Shown: positions 18,111 through 27,377, counted from the stretch's first letter. The stretch is DNA of 64,000 nucleotides from a bacterium (GCA_017541465.1 JAFXYZ010000055.1:1-64000); one strand, 5' to 3'. Made by a program: numbers and translations. Notes: generated by a model from the sequence alone, not told the origin.

Positions 18111-18725
18111 ATGAACCCGATTCAGAGAATTATTGACCAGAAAGTTTATGCGGTTGTAAGGGTAGATAACCCCGAGAGAGCCGTCAGTATTTCAAGAGCC
18201 CTGATTAAAGGCGGAATAGATATAATTGAATTAATGATAGAAAATGCCGACTTAGTCAGTGCCGTAAAAACTTTAAAAGAAACGGAAGATGTTTTGCTTG
18301 CGGCAGGCGGTATCATTACCCAAAGACAGGCTGATATTTCAATCAAAGCAGGTGCGGATATTATAGTTTCGCCTATTTTTCAGATGAATCTTGTCCGCTC
18401 GTGCAGAACACAGGGGGTGCCTCTGATTATGACGGCAACAACTCCGAACGAAGCCTATGAAGAGTGGAAAGTAAGAATACCGCTCATAAAAATTTATCCT
18501 GCAAATGCAATGGGCGGTGCTCAGTATATAGAAGAGCTGCTTCGTCCGATGAAGTTCCTTGATGTTATCGCAACCGGGAATATTTCGCTTGAAGGCTTCA
18601 CCGAATATATTGATGCCGGTGCAAGAGCGGTCGGGATAGGAAGAGCCTTTTACCAGTACGCAACGGAGGAGGAAATCGTTGAGCGCGCAAAATACGTTTT
18701 AAAGAAGTTAGAACACTATAAATAA
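18111..18725 (+). CDS. eda: KDPG/KHG aldolase
   Basis: Class I aldolase of the Entner-Doudoroff pathway (2-keto-3-deoxy-6-phosphogluconate to pyruvate and glyceraldehyde 3-phosphate). The Schiff-base Lys is in PLIKIYPANAMGG, the catalytic Glu in IIELMIEN, and AAGGIITQ is the conserved strand. Length (204 aa) is normal. It sits in the lysA-cdaA-eda-gcvPB run with tight spacing. No edd is present, so the physiological substrate may be either KDPG or 4-hydroxy-2-oxoglutarate. Confidence 0.9.
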   Translation: MNPIQRIIDQKVYAVVRVDNPERAVSISRALIKGGIDIIELMIENADLVSAVKTLKETEDVLLAAGGIITQRQADISIKAGADIIVSPIFQMNLVRSCRTQGVPLIMTATTPNEAYEEWKVRIPLIKIYPANAMGGAQYIEELLRPMKFLDVIATGNISLEGFTEYIDAGARAVGIGRAFYQYATEEEIVERAKYVLKKLEHYK

Positions 18726-18741
18726 TATTAATTTAGGGGAT

Positions 18742-20202
18742 ATGATGACAAAACTTATTTTTGAAAAAACAAAAGAAGGAACGAGAACAACAAATTTGAC
18801 TGAGGAAGAGGTCGATTTTTCCTTTCTCTCTTCAAAGTATCTGAAGGATAACGATGACACGATTATGCCCGAAGTAACCGAGCTTGAGGTTATGAGACAC
18901 TATAAAGAGCTGTCCGATAAGAATTTCTGCATTGAAAAGGGCTTTTATCCTTTAGGCTCTTGTACTATGAAATATAACCCGAAGATTAACGAAGCTCTCG
19001 CTTCACTTGATAATTTCGCTAATCTTCACCCTCTTCAGGATGATGAGGACTGTCAGGGTGCGCTGGAGCTTATGTATAAACTTCAGGAAGCCTTAAAAAC
19101 AATATCGGGTATGTCTGCCGTTTCTCTTATGCCCGCAGCAGGTGCACACGGTGAATTGACAGGCATGATGATTATAAGAAAGTATTTTGATGTTACAGGG
19201 CAAAAGAACAGGAAAAATGTTATTATCCCTGATTCTGCTCACGGAACAAACCCTGCCAGTGCTGCTATGTGCGGATTTAATGTCGTTGAGATAGCCTCTG
19301 ACGAAAGAGGTTTGGTAAATCTTGAAGAACTTAAAAAGGTGCTTAATGAAAATACGGCAGCTTTGATGCTCACAAACCCAAATACTTTAGGGCTTTTTGA
19401 AGAAGATATTCTGAAAATATCAGAGCTTGTTCACGCAGCAGGCGGGCTTTTATACTATGACGGCGCTAATACTAACGCTATAATGGGTTATACAAACCCC
19501 TGTTTAATGGGTTTTGATGTTTTCCACATGAATTTGCATAAGACCTTCTCAACCCCTCATGGTGGCGGAGGCCCGGGGGCAGGACCTGTCGGTGTGGTTG
19601 AAAAACTCAAAGACTTTTTGCCTGTTCCGACAGTCGGTTTTGACGGAAATTCATATTTCAGAGACTATGACCATAAACACACTATCGGTAAGGTTAAAGC
19701 GTTTTACGGCAACTTCTCTGTGCTTGTAAAGGCTTATTCATATATTCTTTTAAACGGTAACAGACTAAAAGAAGTCAGCGCTGATGCGGTTTTGAACGCG
19801 AATTATATGATGAATAAACTCAAGACGAGATTTTATCTTCCTCACGACAGACAGTGTATGCATGAATTTGTCCTGTCGGGCGACTGGCAGAAGGAAAAAG
19901 GCGCAAATACTCTTGCTATGGCAAAAAGACTAATGGATTCAAACTTCCATCCGCCAACAATTTATTTCCCTCATATTGTCCACGAGGCAATTATGATTGA
20001 GCCGACCGAGAGCGAAACTAAAGAAAGACTTGATGATTTTATCGATATAATGTTTAAAATCGCTGATGAAGTCGATAACGGCGACAAGGACATCTTAAAT
20101 CACCCTCTGAACGCTCCCGTTAAGAGAGTTGACGAGACTTATGCCGCAAGACATCTTGATTTGGCCTATAAAAAACAACCACAGTATTCGGTTGTCGGGT
20201 AA
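18742..20202 (+). CDS. gcvPB: Glycine dehydrogenase (decarboxylating) subunit 2 (P-protein, PLP subunit)
   Basis: The PLP-bearing half of the split glycine cleavage P-protein. The cofactor Lys is in HMNLHKTFSTPHGGGGPG; GSCTMKYNPKIN and HGTNPASA are conserved family segments. Length (486 aa) is that of the two-subunit type, so a separate gcvPA is expected elsewhere. Two adjacent ATG codons follow AGGGGAT; the second (18745) is equally possible. Last gene of the run, followed by a terminator. Confidence 0.95.
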   Translation: MMTKLIFEKTKEGTRTTNLTEEEVDFSFLSSKYLKDNDDTIMPEVTELEVMRHYKELSDKNFCIEKGFYPLGSCTMKYNPKINEALASLDNFANLHPLQDDEDCQGALELMYKLQEALKTISGMSAVSLMPAAGAHGELTGMMIIRKYFDVTGQKNRKNVIIPDSAHGTNPASAAMCGFNVVEIASDERGLVNLEELKKVLNENTAALMLTNPNTLGLFEEDILKISELVHAAGGLLYYDGANTNAIMGYTNPCLMGFDVFHMNLHKTFSTPHGGGGPGAGPVGVVEKLKDFLPVPTVGFDGNSYFRDYDHKHTIGKVKAFYGNFSVLVKAYSYILLNGNRLKEVSADAVLNANYMMNKLKTRFYLPHDRQCMHEFVLSGDWQKEKGANTLAMAKRLMDSNFHPPTIYFPHIVHEAIMIEPTESETKERLDDFIDIMFKIADEVDNGDKDILNHPLNAPVKRVDETYAARHLDLAYKKQPQYSVVG

Positions 20203-20219
20203 AAATTTATTAACTATAA

Positions 20220-20256
20220 AAAATACCACCTCTTAACTGAAGTGGTATTTTTATTT
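20220..20256 (+). terminator. Rho-independent terminator after gcvPB
   Basis: AATACCAC pairs with GTGGTATT around a short loop and is followed by a T-rich stretch, about 20 bases after the stop. Confidence 0.8.
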
Positions 20257-20258
20257 GT

Positions 20259-20320
20259 GTAGGTTGGGCATTCCTGCGTAAGTTGGGCATTCCTGCGTAA
20301 GTTGGGCATTCCTGCCCAAC
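20259..20320 (+). repeat. Three tandem copies of the GTAAGTTGGGC palindrome unit
   Basis: Two 19-base units (GTAGGTTGGGCATTCCTGC, then GTAAGTTGGGCATTCCTGC) are followed by one full 24-base unit ending in CCCAAC. Only the last copy holds both palindrome arms. The full unit is identical to the repeat at 11483. Confidence 0.85.
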
Positions 20321-20327
20321 AAGTATG

Positions 20328-21716
20328 CTATTCTGCCTGTTTTTCTTTAATCATATAGGTGATGATTGCAGCGATTAAGAGCATCAGAGCGCCTATAAAG
20401 AACGCATATTCCCAGTGGTAGTTAATTCCGTTTTCAACGTGGAATACGCATTTGCTGATAAACCAGGCAAGGAGTGTGCATACAAGCACCTGAGGACCTG
20501 CGATAAAGATATTAAATATACCCATAACAGAACCCTCTGTTCCTTTTTGAATGTATTCAGTGAGCATAGCAAACGGAAGCGCTAAGATACTTGCCCAGCC
20601 GATACCCGCTAAACTCATCAACAATAAAATCAAAGTCTGGTTTTGAGTGAAAAAGCCCATTCCGAGGAATGCAAGAACAAGCGAAATCAGTGAAATGAAA
20701 TGCACCTTCTTGTTTCCGAATTTTGTTGATAACAAGCCAATCGGGATAGCAACTATAAAGCAGATAAGGTTTTGTATTGCAAAACAAATTGATGAAAAGT
20801 TAGTTGCCGTTGAAAGTTTTTCTGCGTACAAATTTTTCACTTCCTCTGTTGCGTTTGTGAGGTCTGGAATGTTAAATACTGTGTGAGTTACATACTGAGT
20901 GAAGAAGATGAATAAACTCATAATCCCAACCCAGGTAAAGAGTTGCATAACGCAGATTTTTGTAACTTCGGGCGATGATGTGAAGAAGTCTTTGAGTTTT
21001 TTCATAAACGGTGTTTCATCTTTTATTTCTTCTTTCTTTTCTTCCGTTTTTACAACCTTAGGTTCTTTAATAGTAATACAGGTCCAGGTCATAGCAAGGA
21101 AGAAGGCTAAAGCCGCCATAACAAACTGCGCTTCAATACTGATTTGAATATCGCATACATATTTTAAAAACGGAGCTGTTCCTGCCGCAATAACTGAACC
21201 TAAGCCGATAGCGAAACTCAAATATGCGTTAGCGAGTGAGTGCTGCTCCTGAGGAACAACATCTGGAACCAGGGCTCTGTATGGTCCCTGTGCAACGTTT
21301 ACGCAGGCATCAATAACCCAAATCATAATTGCCGCAATAATCAGACCGCCAAAAACGGGTTCGGGTACGTGCAATAATGCTGCGATTTTCTCAGAAAGAA
21401 TAGCCGAATTCGGGAATATCCAAAGTGCTATCGAGGCAAAAAGTGCGCCCAAAAAGAGATAGGGAACTCTTCTTCCGAAACGTGTCTGTGTTTTATCACT
21501 CAAAGCACCGACAATAGGCTGAACGAGCATACCCGTAACAGGACCGGCAAGCCAGATAAGACCGAATAATAACGGGGAAGCGCCCAAGCCCTCAGTAACA
21601 GGGCCTGAGAGAATAATTCTCATCTGCCACGCAAACTGCAGACCGAAGAACCCCAAACAAAAGTTCAGGAGCTGTGCGGTTGAGAATTTTTTTAGTTTTG
21701 TTTTTTCATCAAGCAT
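20328..21716 (-). CDS. MFS transporter, SLC45/GPH sugar-proton symporter type
   Basis: A twelve-helix major facilitator (462 aa). The motif DKTQTRFGRRVPYLFLGA after TM2 is characteristic of sucrose/maltose-proton symporters of the SLC45-like group, as is AQGPYRALVPDVVP between TM4 and TM5. A charged central loop (KTEEKKEEIKDET) separates the two halves. Its start overlaps the end of etfA by eight bases, so it is translated from the same mRNA. The substrate is inferred as a glycoside or sugar; the link to etf may be only operonic. Confidence 0.8.
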   Translation of the reverse strand: MLDEKTKLKKFSTAQLLNFCLGFFGLQFAWQMRIILSGPVTEGLGASPLLFGLIWLAGPVTGMLVQPIVGALSDKTQTRFGRRVPYLFLGALFASIALWIFPNSAILSEKIAALLHVPEPVFGGLIIAAIMIWVIDACVNVAQGPYRALVPDVVPQEQHSLANAYLSFAIGLGSVIAAGTAPFLKYVCDIQISIEAQFVMAALAFFLAMTWTCITIKEPKVVKTEEKKEEIKDETPFMKKLKDFFTSSPEVTKICVMQLFTWVGIMSLFIFFTQYVTHTVFNIPDLTNATEEVKNLYAEKLSTATNFSSICFAIQNLICFIVAIPIGLLSTKFGNKKVHFISLISLVLAFLGMGFFTQNQTLILLLMSLAGIGWASILALPFAMLTEYIQKGTEGSVMGIFNIFIAGPQVLVCTLLAWFISKCVFHVENGINYHWEYAFFIGALMLLIAAIITYMIKEKQAE

Positions 21717-22728
21717 CGTAATTTCCTTTATTTAACTCTTGAATTTTCCATATCAAATGTGGTGCAATTTCAAAGAAATCGCCCACTATACCATAATCTG
21801 CCGACTTAAAAATCGGCGCATTTTCGTCTTTATTTATAGCAATAATCTTTTCGCTGTTCTCTATTCCGACTATATGCTGAACAGCACCCGAAATACCGCA
21901 GGCTATATAGAGCTTAGGTGTTATGGTCACTCCTGTCTGCCCGACCTGAAGGCTTTTTGAAAACGCACCCGTTTCAACGGCGGCTCTTGAAGCTCCTAAC
22001 CCTGCCTTCAGCTCTTTTGCGAGCTCTTTTGCAAGCTCTATCCCTTTTTCCGTTGCAATACCTTTCCCGCAGCCGATAACAATTTCATAATCAGAGAGGT
22101 TTCCCGTGTCCGATTTGAATTTTTTGACAAAATTTAAAAGCTCGATTTTGTTGTCAAATACCTCGTTTGAGAGGTCTATATATTCAACCGTTGTGTTCTC
22201 GTTATTGTTTTGAACTGCTTTAAAGGTATTAGGTCTGACAGTTGCCATTTGAGGATATGTTTTACAAAGAATTGTTGCCATTAATTGTCCGCCAAAGGTC
22301 GGACGGGTTGCGGCTAGTTTGCCTTCTTCATTAATGTCAAGTCCTGTGCAGTCTGCGGTTAAGCCTGTATTTAAACTTGTTGAAATACGGGGGGCTAAGT
22401 CTCTGCCCTGGCAGGTTGCACCGATTAATACTATTTCGGGCTTTTGTTCGTTAATTATTCTGCATGCAGTTTTTGAATAATTTTGTGTTATGTATTCTCT
22501 GAGCCTGTCATCCTGCGCAATAATAACTTTTGATGCCCCGGTTTCTTTTAAGGTCTGAATAATCGGGGCATAATCATCGCACCTTCCGATGACGAGTGCG
22601 CTTACCGTTTTGTTTTCGAGTTTTTGCGCCAGCTCAACCGATTTTGATAATAGCTCAAGTGAAACAGGAATTATATTAAGGTTTCTGTCGAGTTCGATAT
22701 AGACAAGTATTCCGCCAAATTCACTCAT
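21709..22728 (-). CDS. etfA: Electron transfer flavoprotein, alpha subunit
   Basis: FAD-binding subunit of the EtfAB heterodimer that carries electrons between flavoprotein dehydrogenases and their acceptors. The C-terminal FAD domain shows QVGQTGVTITPKLYIACGISG and HIVGIENSEKIIAIN; ATCQGRDLAPRIS belongs to the N-terminal domain. Length (339 aa) is normal. Its ATG overlaps the etfB stop by four bases (ATGA) and its end overlaps the MFS gene. Confidence 0.95.
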   Translation of the reverse strand: MSEFGGILVYIELDRNLNIIPVSLELLSKSVELAQKLENKTVSALVIGRCDDYAPIIQTLKETGASKVIIAQDDRLREYITQNYSKTACRIINEQKPEIVLIGATCQGRDLAPRISTSLNTGLTADCTGLDINEEGKLAATRPTFGGQLMATILCKTYPQMATVRPNTFKAVQNNNENTTVEYIDLSNEVFDNKIELLNFVKKFKSDTGNLSDYEIVIGCGKGIATEKGIELAKELAKELKAGLGASRAAVETGAFSKSLQVGQTGVTITPKLYIACGISGAVQHIVGIENSEKIIAINKDENAPIFKSADYGIVGDFFEIAPHLIWKIQELNKGNYDA

Positions 22729-23519
22729 TTTCTAAGCCCCATATAATCAATAATCTTCTCTTTTAGGTGCCAGGCGGCAGCGGCGCTGTCGGCTGAAAAA
22801 TTTTCTGTCTCGCCCTGATGTTTATTTTCGGGTTTAAAAACTTTTGAAACATAAGTGGGTGAGCCCTTTAAACCGACCTTATCCTGCTCTATCGTCAGTC
22901 CTTCCATATTTACCGTGTTACAGCAGTATTGCTGAGCCTTAATATACCCGTCAATTTTGGGAAGCCTGGGTTCAAGTTCCGAGTTTACGCAAATAAGAAC
23001 GGGAAGCTCGGCGCTTATGGTTTCTATATACTGCTCTGTTTCTTTTTTTACGGTTAATTTATTGTCCTCAAACATCAGTATCTCGTCAACATAGGTGAGC
23101 TGTGGAATATTAAGCTGCGCGGCAACGGAAGGACCAACCTGTCCTGTCTCTCCGTCTATTGCTACCTGACCGCATAAAATGAGGTCGGTATCGCCTAGTT
23201 TGTCTTTTATAAGCTGGGCAAGAACTCTCGCGGTAGCGACTGTATCTGCGCCCGAGAATTTTCTGTCGGTCAGAAGAAAAGCATCATCTGCTCCCATCGC
23301 AAGCGCAAGCCGAAGAACCGCCTCAGCCTGAAAAGGTCCCATTGTGACCGCAGTAACTTTTGCTCCGTATCTGTCTTTAAGTCTTAAAGCAGTTTCGAGA
23401 GCAACTCCGTCTTTAGGGTTTAAAATACTCTCTAAGCCGTTTCGGTCTATTGTGTTGTTCTCTGTCCATTTAATATCCGTGGTATCGGGAACCTGCTTTA
23501 TAAAAACAACTATGTTCAA
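22725..23519 (-). CDS. etfB: Electron transfer flavoprotein, beta subunit
   Basis: Begins NIVVFIKQVPDTTDIKW, the standard EtfB N-terminus, and contains LCGQVAIDGETGQVGP, the nucleotide-binding segment. The start is taken as TTG 23519 because AAGGA lies seven bases upstream and the product is then 265 residues, the normal length; an ATG 26 codons further upstream has no support. It lies 105 bases after nadC. Whether EtfAB serves a butyryl-CoA-type dehydrogenase, NadB or another enzyme cannot be seen here. Confidence 0.92.
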   Translation of the reverse strand: MNIVVFIKQVPDTTDIKWTENNTIDRNGLESILNPKDGVALETALRLKDRYGAKVTAVTMGPFQAEAVLRLALAMGADDAFLLTDRKFSGADTVATARVLAQLIKDKLGDTDLILCGQVAIDGETGQVGPSVAAQLNIPQLTYVDEILMFEDNKLTVKKETEQYIETISAELPVLICVNSELEPRLPKIDGYIKAQQYCCNTVNMEGLTIEQDKVGLKGSPTYVSKVFKPENKHQGETENFSADSAAAAWHLKEKIIDYMGLRK

Positions 23520-23624
23520 CAACTTTTCCTTATAAACACATATTCTGATTACTTCTATTTTGCACCAAAAATTCGCCTGTGGCAACGATTTTTTCAAAAT
23601 TTCGGTAAACTTTTTACAAAGATT

Positions 23625-24458
23625 TTAAACATCAAGCCCGAGGTCAAGCGGTTTGGCTTTTGCCACTATGGCACTTGAAGAAATGACATCAACTCCGCAC
23701 TGCGCTATCTCTTCAAGCGTTGAGAGTGAAACATTTCCGCTGACTTCAATTATGGCTTTATCTTTGATGAGTTCAACTCCTTCTTTAATCTCAGGGATAG
23801 TCATATTGTCGAGCATAATGATGTCAACTCCGCACTCTAAGGCTTCTTTTACCTGAGCGAGTGTGTCGCATTCCACTTCTATTTTGTGGGTGTGGGAAAG
23901 TTTTTTTCTGACTTTTTCAACCGCCTTTGTTATAGAGCCGACAAGCGCAATATGGTTATCCTTCAGCATAACGCAGTCTGAGAGATTAAAACGGTGAAGC
24001 CTTGCGCCCCCTATAGAAACTGCGTATTTTTCAAACAGTCTGAAGCAGGGGGTTGTTTTTCTTGTATCCGTAATCTCTGCTTTATAATTTTTAAGTTTAT
24101 CCTGATATTTTCTTGTTTCGGTTGCGATACCGCTCATTCTCTGAATATAATTGAGTGTCGTTCTTTCACCGATTAATACTGTTCTTGCATCCCCTTCAAC
24201 CGTTGCGATTATGCTTCCTTTTGCTAAAGTTTCGCCATCCTTTTTCAGGATTTCAACTTTTGTTTCACTGTTTAATATTTCAAAAACCTGTTTAAAGACT
24301 TCAACCCCTGAGAGAACTCCCTCTTCTCTTGAAACGAGTTTTACCTTCATCTTTTGAGTGCCGTCTGTTGTTGCGTCCGTTGAAATGTCGGAAAAACCAA
24401 TATCCTCTTTAAGTGCGTTTTTGATATGTTCTTCAACTATAAACTTGTTCAAAATCAT
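23625..24458 (-). CDS. nadC: Quinolinate phosphoribosyltransferase
   Basis: Converts quinolinate and PRPP to nicotinate mononucleotide in NAD synthesis. Family motifs: TRKTTPCFRLFEKYAV (the usual TRKTTPG with Cys for Gly), HRFNLSDCVMLKDNHI, and EVECDTLAQ with the catalytic Glu. Length 277 is normal. Its start overlaps the nadB stop by four bases, so the two are translationally coupled. nadA is not in the window. Confidence 0.95.
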   Translation of the reverse strand: MILNKFIVEEHIKNALKEDIGFSDISTDATTDGTQKMKVKLVSREEGVLSGVEVFKQVFEILNSETKVEILKKDGETLAKGSIIATVEGDARTVLIGERTTLNYIQRMSGIATETRKYQDKLKNYKAEITDTRKTTPCFRLFEKYAVSIGGARLHRFNLSDCVMLKDNHIALVGSITKAVEKVRKKLSHTHKIEVECDTLAQVKEALECGVDIIMLDNMTIPEIKEGVELIKDKAIIEVSGNVSLSTLEEIAQCGVDVISSSAIVAKAKPLDLGLDV

Positions 24459-26068
24459 CTCAGCGCCTTTCTTAAAGTGTTAATATCAACGACATTAGAG
24501 TGTGCGTCTTCGCATTTTTCGGGGTAATCATCTCTATAGTGCGCCCCTCTTGATTCTTTTCTCTCTTTTGCCATATAAACAATTATATTTGCGACAGTTG
24601 AGAGGTTTCTGACCGTATAATTCATTAAATCGGGGCATTTTGAGGTGTAGTTAAAGTTTTCGGTTAATTTTTCGATTTCCTTCTCTGCCCTGGTTAACCC
24701 CTCTTCATTTCTGACTATTCCGACATTTTTCCACATAATTTCTTTTAAATTATCAATGGCGCTTTCGCAGTCAAAATCAGAGTTTTCAATTTCTTTGTCA
24801 TATTCTTTTATGAGAGAATTAATTCTTTCGTCTTGTTCTTCTTTTACCTCATTTGGAAGGGTTTTGAGGTAGTTTACAAGTTCATAAGCCATAACAACAC
24901 ACTCTAAAATAGAGTTGCTGGCAAGCCTGTTTGCTCCGTGAAGTCCTGTGCAGGCGACTTCACCTATGGCATATAAGCCCTTAACCGAAGTTCTTGCCTG
25001 AATATCCGTTTTAATTCCGCCCATTGTGTAGTGAGCAGCAGGTGAAACAGGGATAAAATCTTTTGAAGGGTTAATTCCGTATTCTTTGCAAGTCTGGTAG
25101 ATTGTCGGAAACCTTTTTGAAAACTTTTCTTCAGAGATGTGGGTTGCATCAAGTGAAACGTTGTTGAGGTTTTTCTCTTTCATTTCGCTGTAAATAGCTC
25201 TCGTGACAATATCCCTCGGGGCTAATTCCATTCTCTCATCGTATTTGCCCATAAATCTGTTGCCGTTATTGTCAACGAGGATTGCACCTTCCCCTCTGAC
25301 GGCTTCCGAGATAAGGAACATTGTTCCTTTTTCCCCTATCGAAAAAGCTGTCGGGTGGAACTGGATAAATTCCATATCCTGTATTTTTGCGCCTGCCCTG
25401 AAGGCAAGAGCAACACCATCGCCTGTTGTGATGTCGGGGTTTGTCGTGAATTTGTATAACTGCCCCGAACCGCCTGTTGCGAGAATAACTGCGGAGGAAT
25501 TTATTGCTTCATACTCTTTTGTTTCTGTGTTAAAAGATATTAAACCTTTGCATTCTCCCTTTTCATTTGTCAAAAGATCAACGGCTATTGCTTTTTCATA
25601 AATATCTATTCCGTTTTGCTCTCTTATTGTCTTAGAAAGAGCATTTTCTATGCAAAAACCCGTTGCATCGCCGCCTGCGTGGAGTATTCTGTTGACACTG
25701 TGCGCGGCTTCTTTTGTAAAAATAAGTTTGTTATTTTCATCTCTGTCAAAATTAACACCGTAAGAGAGCAGTTGTTCAAGGACTTTGGCGCTGTTTTGTG
25801 AAATAAATTTTGCAACATCGTAATTTGTCAGCCCTGCTCCTGCCTTAATCGTATCTTCTATGTGCATTGAGGTTGAGTCGAGTTTATTTTCGGGCAGGAC
25901 ACAAACCATTCCCCCCTGTGCGTATCTTGAATTAGACTCTGTCAGAGTTGATTTTGTTATGAGGAGGATTTTGTTTTCCGGCTTAACCTCTTTTGAAAGT
26001 TTTATTGCCGCATATAAGCCTGCAATACCGCTTCCGACGATTACGAACGAATATTTTGACTGTTTCAT
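24455..26068 (-). CDS. nadB: L-aspartate oxidase
   Basis: Flavoenzyme that oxidises L-aspartate to iminoaspartate, the first step of NAD synthesis, using fumarate or O2 as acceptor. The FAD Rossmann motif is VGSGIAGLYAAI at residues 11-22; SRYAQGGMVCVL, QFHPTAF, and GLHGANRLASNSILE near the end are family hallmarks. Length 537 is normal. Start: AAGGA lies eight bases before the ATG. First gene of nadB-nadC, probably continuing into etfBA. Confidence 0.96.
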   Translation of the reverse strand: MKQSKYSFVIVGSGIAGLYAAIKLSKEVKPENKILLITKSTLTESNSRYAQGGMVCVLPENKLDSTSMHIEDTIKAGAGLTNYDVAKFISQNSAKVLEQLLSYGVNFDRDENNKLIFTKEAAHSVNRILHAGGDATGFCIENALSKTIREQNGIDIYEKAIAVDLLTNEKGECKGLISFNTETKEYEAINSSAVILATGGSGQLYKFTTNPDITTGDGVALAFRAGAKIQDMEFIQFHPTAFSIGEKGTMFLISEAVRGEGAILVDNNGNRFMGKYDERMELAPRDIVTRAIYSEMKEKNLNNVSLDATHISEEKFSKRFPTIYQTCKEYGINPSKDFIPVSPAAHYTMGGIKTDIQARTSVKGLYAIGEVACTGLHGANRLASNSILECVVMAYELVNYLKTLPNEVKEEQDERINSLIKEYDKEIENSDFDCESAIDNLKEIMWKNVGIVRNEEGLTRAEKEIEKLTENFNYTSKCPDLMNYTVRNLSTVANIIVYMAKERKESRGAHYRDDYPEKCEDAHSNVVDINTLRKALR

Positions 26069-26148
26069 TATTTTAGTCCTTGTTGGATTTTATTCTAACC
26101 TAAACAAAAAATGTTTTAAACAGAAAAGTAAAGAAATTTATTATAATA

Positions 26149-26177
26149 TTGAAATCTGTGTTTTTTTATTGTAAACT
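26149..26177 (+). promoter_or_regulatory. Promoter of the SRP RNA gene
   Basis: TTGAAA, 17-base spacer, TAAACT, placing the start point at about G26184, the first base of the closing stem of the RNA. Confidence 0.8.
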
Positions 26178-26183
26178 TATATA

Positions 26184-26444
26184 GCCGTACTCCACGGGGA
26201 CATAGCGGATCTCTCGACTCGAACGCTTAGCGAGGTGCAGAGCCTGCTGTGAGGCTTAGTCATAAGTTATGGAGAAGCTGAGTTTTTATGATAGTATTTG
26301 TGCTCTCGGCGTAAACCGTCGAACCGTGTCAGGGCAGGAATGCAGCAGCACTAAGGCCAAGTTTGCGGGTGAGGGCGGAAATAAAGGAGAAATTCAGGTT
26401 TGAAATGGCTTGTGTAATAAGTCGATAGGCAGAGGTACGGCATA
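26184..26444 (+). ncRNA. ffs: Signal recognition particle RNA, large bacterial type (with Alu domain)
   Basis: The Ffh-binding hairpin is unmistakable: GTG-TCAGG-GCA-GGAA-TGC-AGCAG-CAC, with the GGAA tetraloop at 26337-26340 and the conserved symmetric and asymmetric loops on either side. The 5' end GCCGTAC pairs with GTACGGC near 26436-26442, closing a molecule of about 260 bases. The 5' part (ACGGGGACATAGCGG) resembles the Alu domain of Bacillus/Clostridium-type SRP RNA. A good promoter and a terminator flank it. This fills most of the 400-base gap between nadB and the next gene. Confidence 0.93.
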
Positions 26445-26445
26445 A

Positions 26446-26481
26446 ATAAGGGCTTTGATTTTTCAAAGCCTTTATTTTTTT
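26446..26481 (+). terminator. Rho-independent terminator of the SRP RNA
   Basis: AAGGGCTTTG pairs with CAAAGCCTTT around ATTTTT and is followed by a T run. It overlaps the stop codon of the minus-strand TPR gene and may serve both. Confidence 0.85.
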
Positions 26482-27377
26482 ATGTGATTTTTTAATTCTA
26501 ACTCTAAAACCTTCTTAAAACGGCTTCCCTCTTCCGCGTTATCAATAGCCGATTTCATTGATTTTTCATAGCTTGCGAGGTTATTTTGTGATAAATAAAT
26601 TTTTGCTTCAAGATAATAAAGTTCAGCATTGACGGGACTGTATTTTATTGCCTGAGAGATTAACTCCAGCGCTTTTTTGATGTCGTTGGTCTGAAACATA
26701 ATATTTGCGTATAATTTCAGAGCACCTATATCGTTTGGGGTTATTTTGATTACTTTTTCAAGGTTTTCAACAGTCTTTTTTAAATCTTTTTGCTCGTAAT
26801 AAATCGAGGCAAGATTAAAATATGCCCAGCTGTATTGTGGCGAAAGCCCGATAGCCTTTTCATAAAGCTCTATTGCCCCCTCTGTTTCGCCCTTTTCCTT
26901 CAGCTCATAAGCCAGATAAAACATCGCAAGCGCATCCTCGGGGGTTTGAGAGAGAACCGTTTTAAAGTTTTCGATAGCCTGCTCGGTCATTTTTAATCTC
27001 GACTGCGCTATCGCAAGATTAAACCTTGCATTTGTGTCCTCACTGTCCTGGGAGAGAATTTCTTCAAAAAGTTCAACCGCTTTTTCGTATTCCTTTAAAT
27101 TACTGTAGGTCGATGCCAGATTAAACTTACAGTCTATTGATTCAGGGTTTAATTCAATCGCCTTTAAATAGGCATCGAGCGCTTTTTCGGGGTATTTTAA
27201 TTTTTCGAGAATAATTCCTATATTATAAAACACCTCGCTGTCCTCGGGGGTAATTCTTGAAAGCGTCAAAAGTTTCTGAAGGGCGGTGCGGTTCTGCCCT
27301 ATGTTAATAAGCCCTATCGCCGCCTGCTTTATTTCTTCAGGTGTTTCTGTATTTTGTTCCTGTTCAAATTCTTCCAT
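26472..27377 (-). CDS. TPR-repeat protein (301 aa)
   Basis: Consists almost wholly of tandem 34-residue TPR motifs (for example EDSEVFYNIGIILEKLKYPEKA), about seven in all, ending in a basic tail. TPR arrays are protein-binding scaffolds. It has no signal peptide or membrane span. The ATG has no Shine-Dalgarno; an extended -10 (TGATAAAAT) lies six bases before it, although the gene also follows umuC by 30 bases. One of five TPR proteins in the window; partners unknown. Confidence 0.85.
   Translation of the reverse strand: MEEFEQEQNTETPEEIKQAAIGLINIGQNRTALQKLLTLSRITPEDSEVFYNIGIILEKLKYPEKALDAYLKAIELNPESIDCKFNLASTYSNLKEYEKAVELFEEILSQDSEDTNARFNLAIAQSRLKMTEQAIENFKTVLSQTPEDALAMFYLAYELKEKGETEGAIELYEKAIGLSPQYSWAYFNLASIYYEQKDLKKTVENLEKVIKITPNDIGALKLYANIMFQTNDIKKALELISQAIKYSPVNAELYYLEAKIYLSQNNLASYEKSMKSAIDNAEEGSRFKKVLELELKNHIKK

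Noticed and set aside
20259-20320. Possible CRISPR array
   Set aside because: The 19-base units are directly adjacent with no spacers, and the unit is a palindromic intergenic repeat found elsewhere.
23520-23597. 26-codon N-terminal extension of etfB
   Set aside because: EtfB normally begins NIVVxIKQVPDT; AAGGA is placed for the TTG start at 23519 and the extension has no counterpart in the family.
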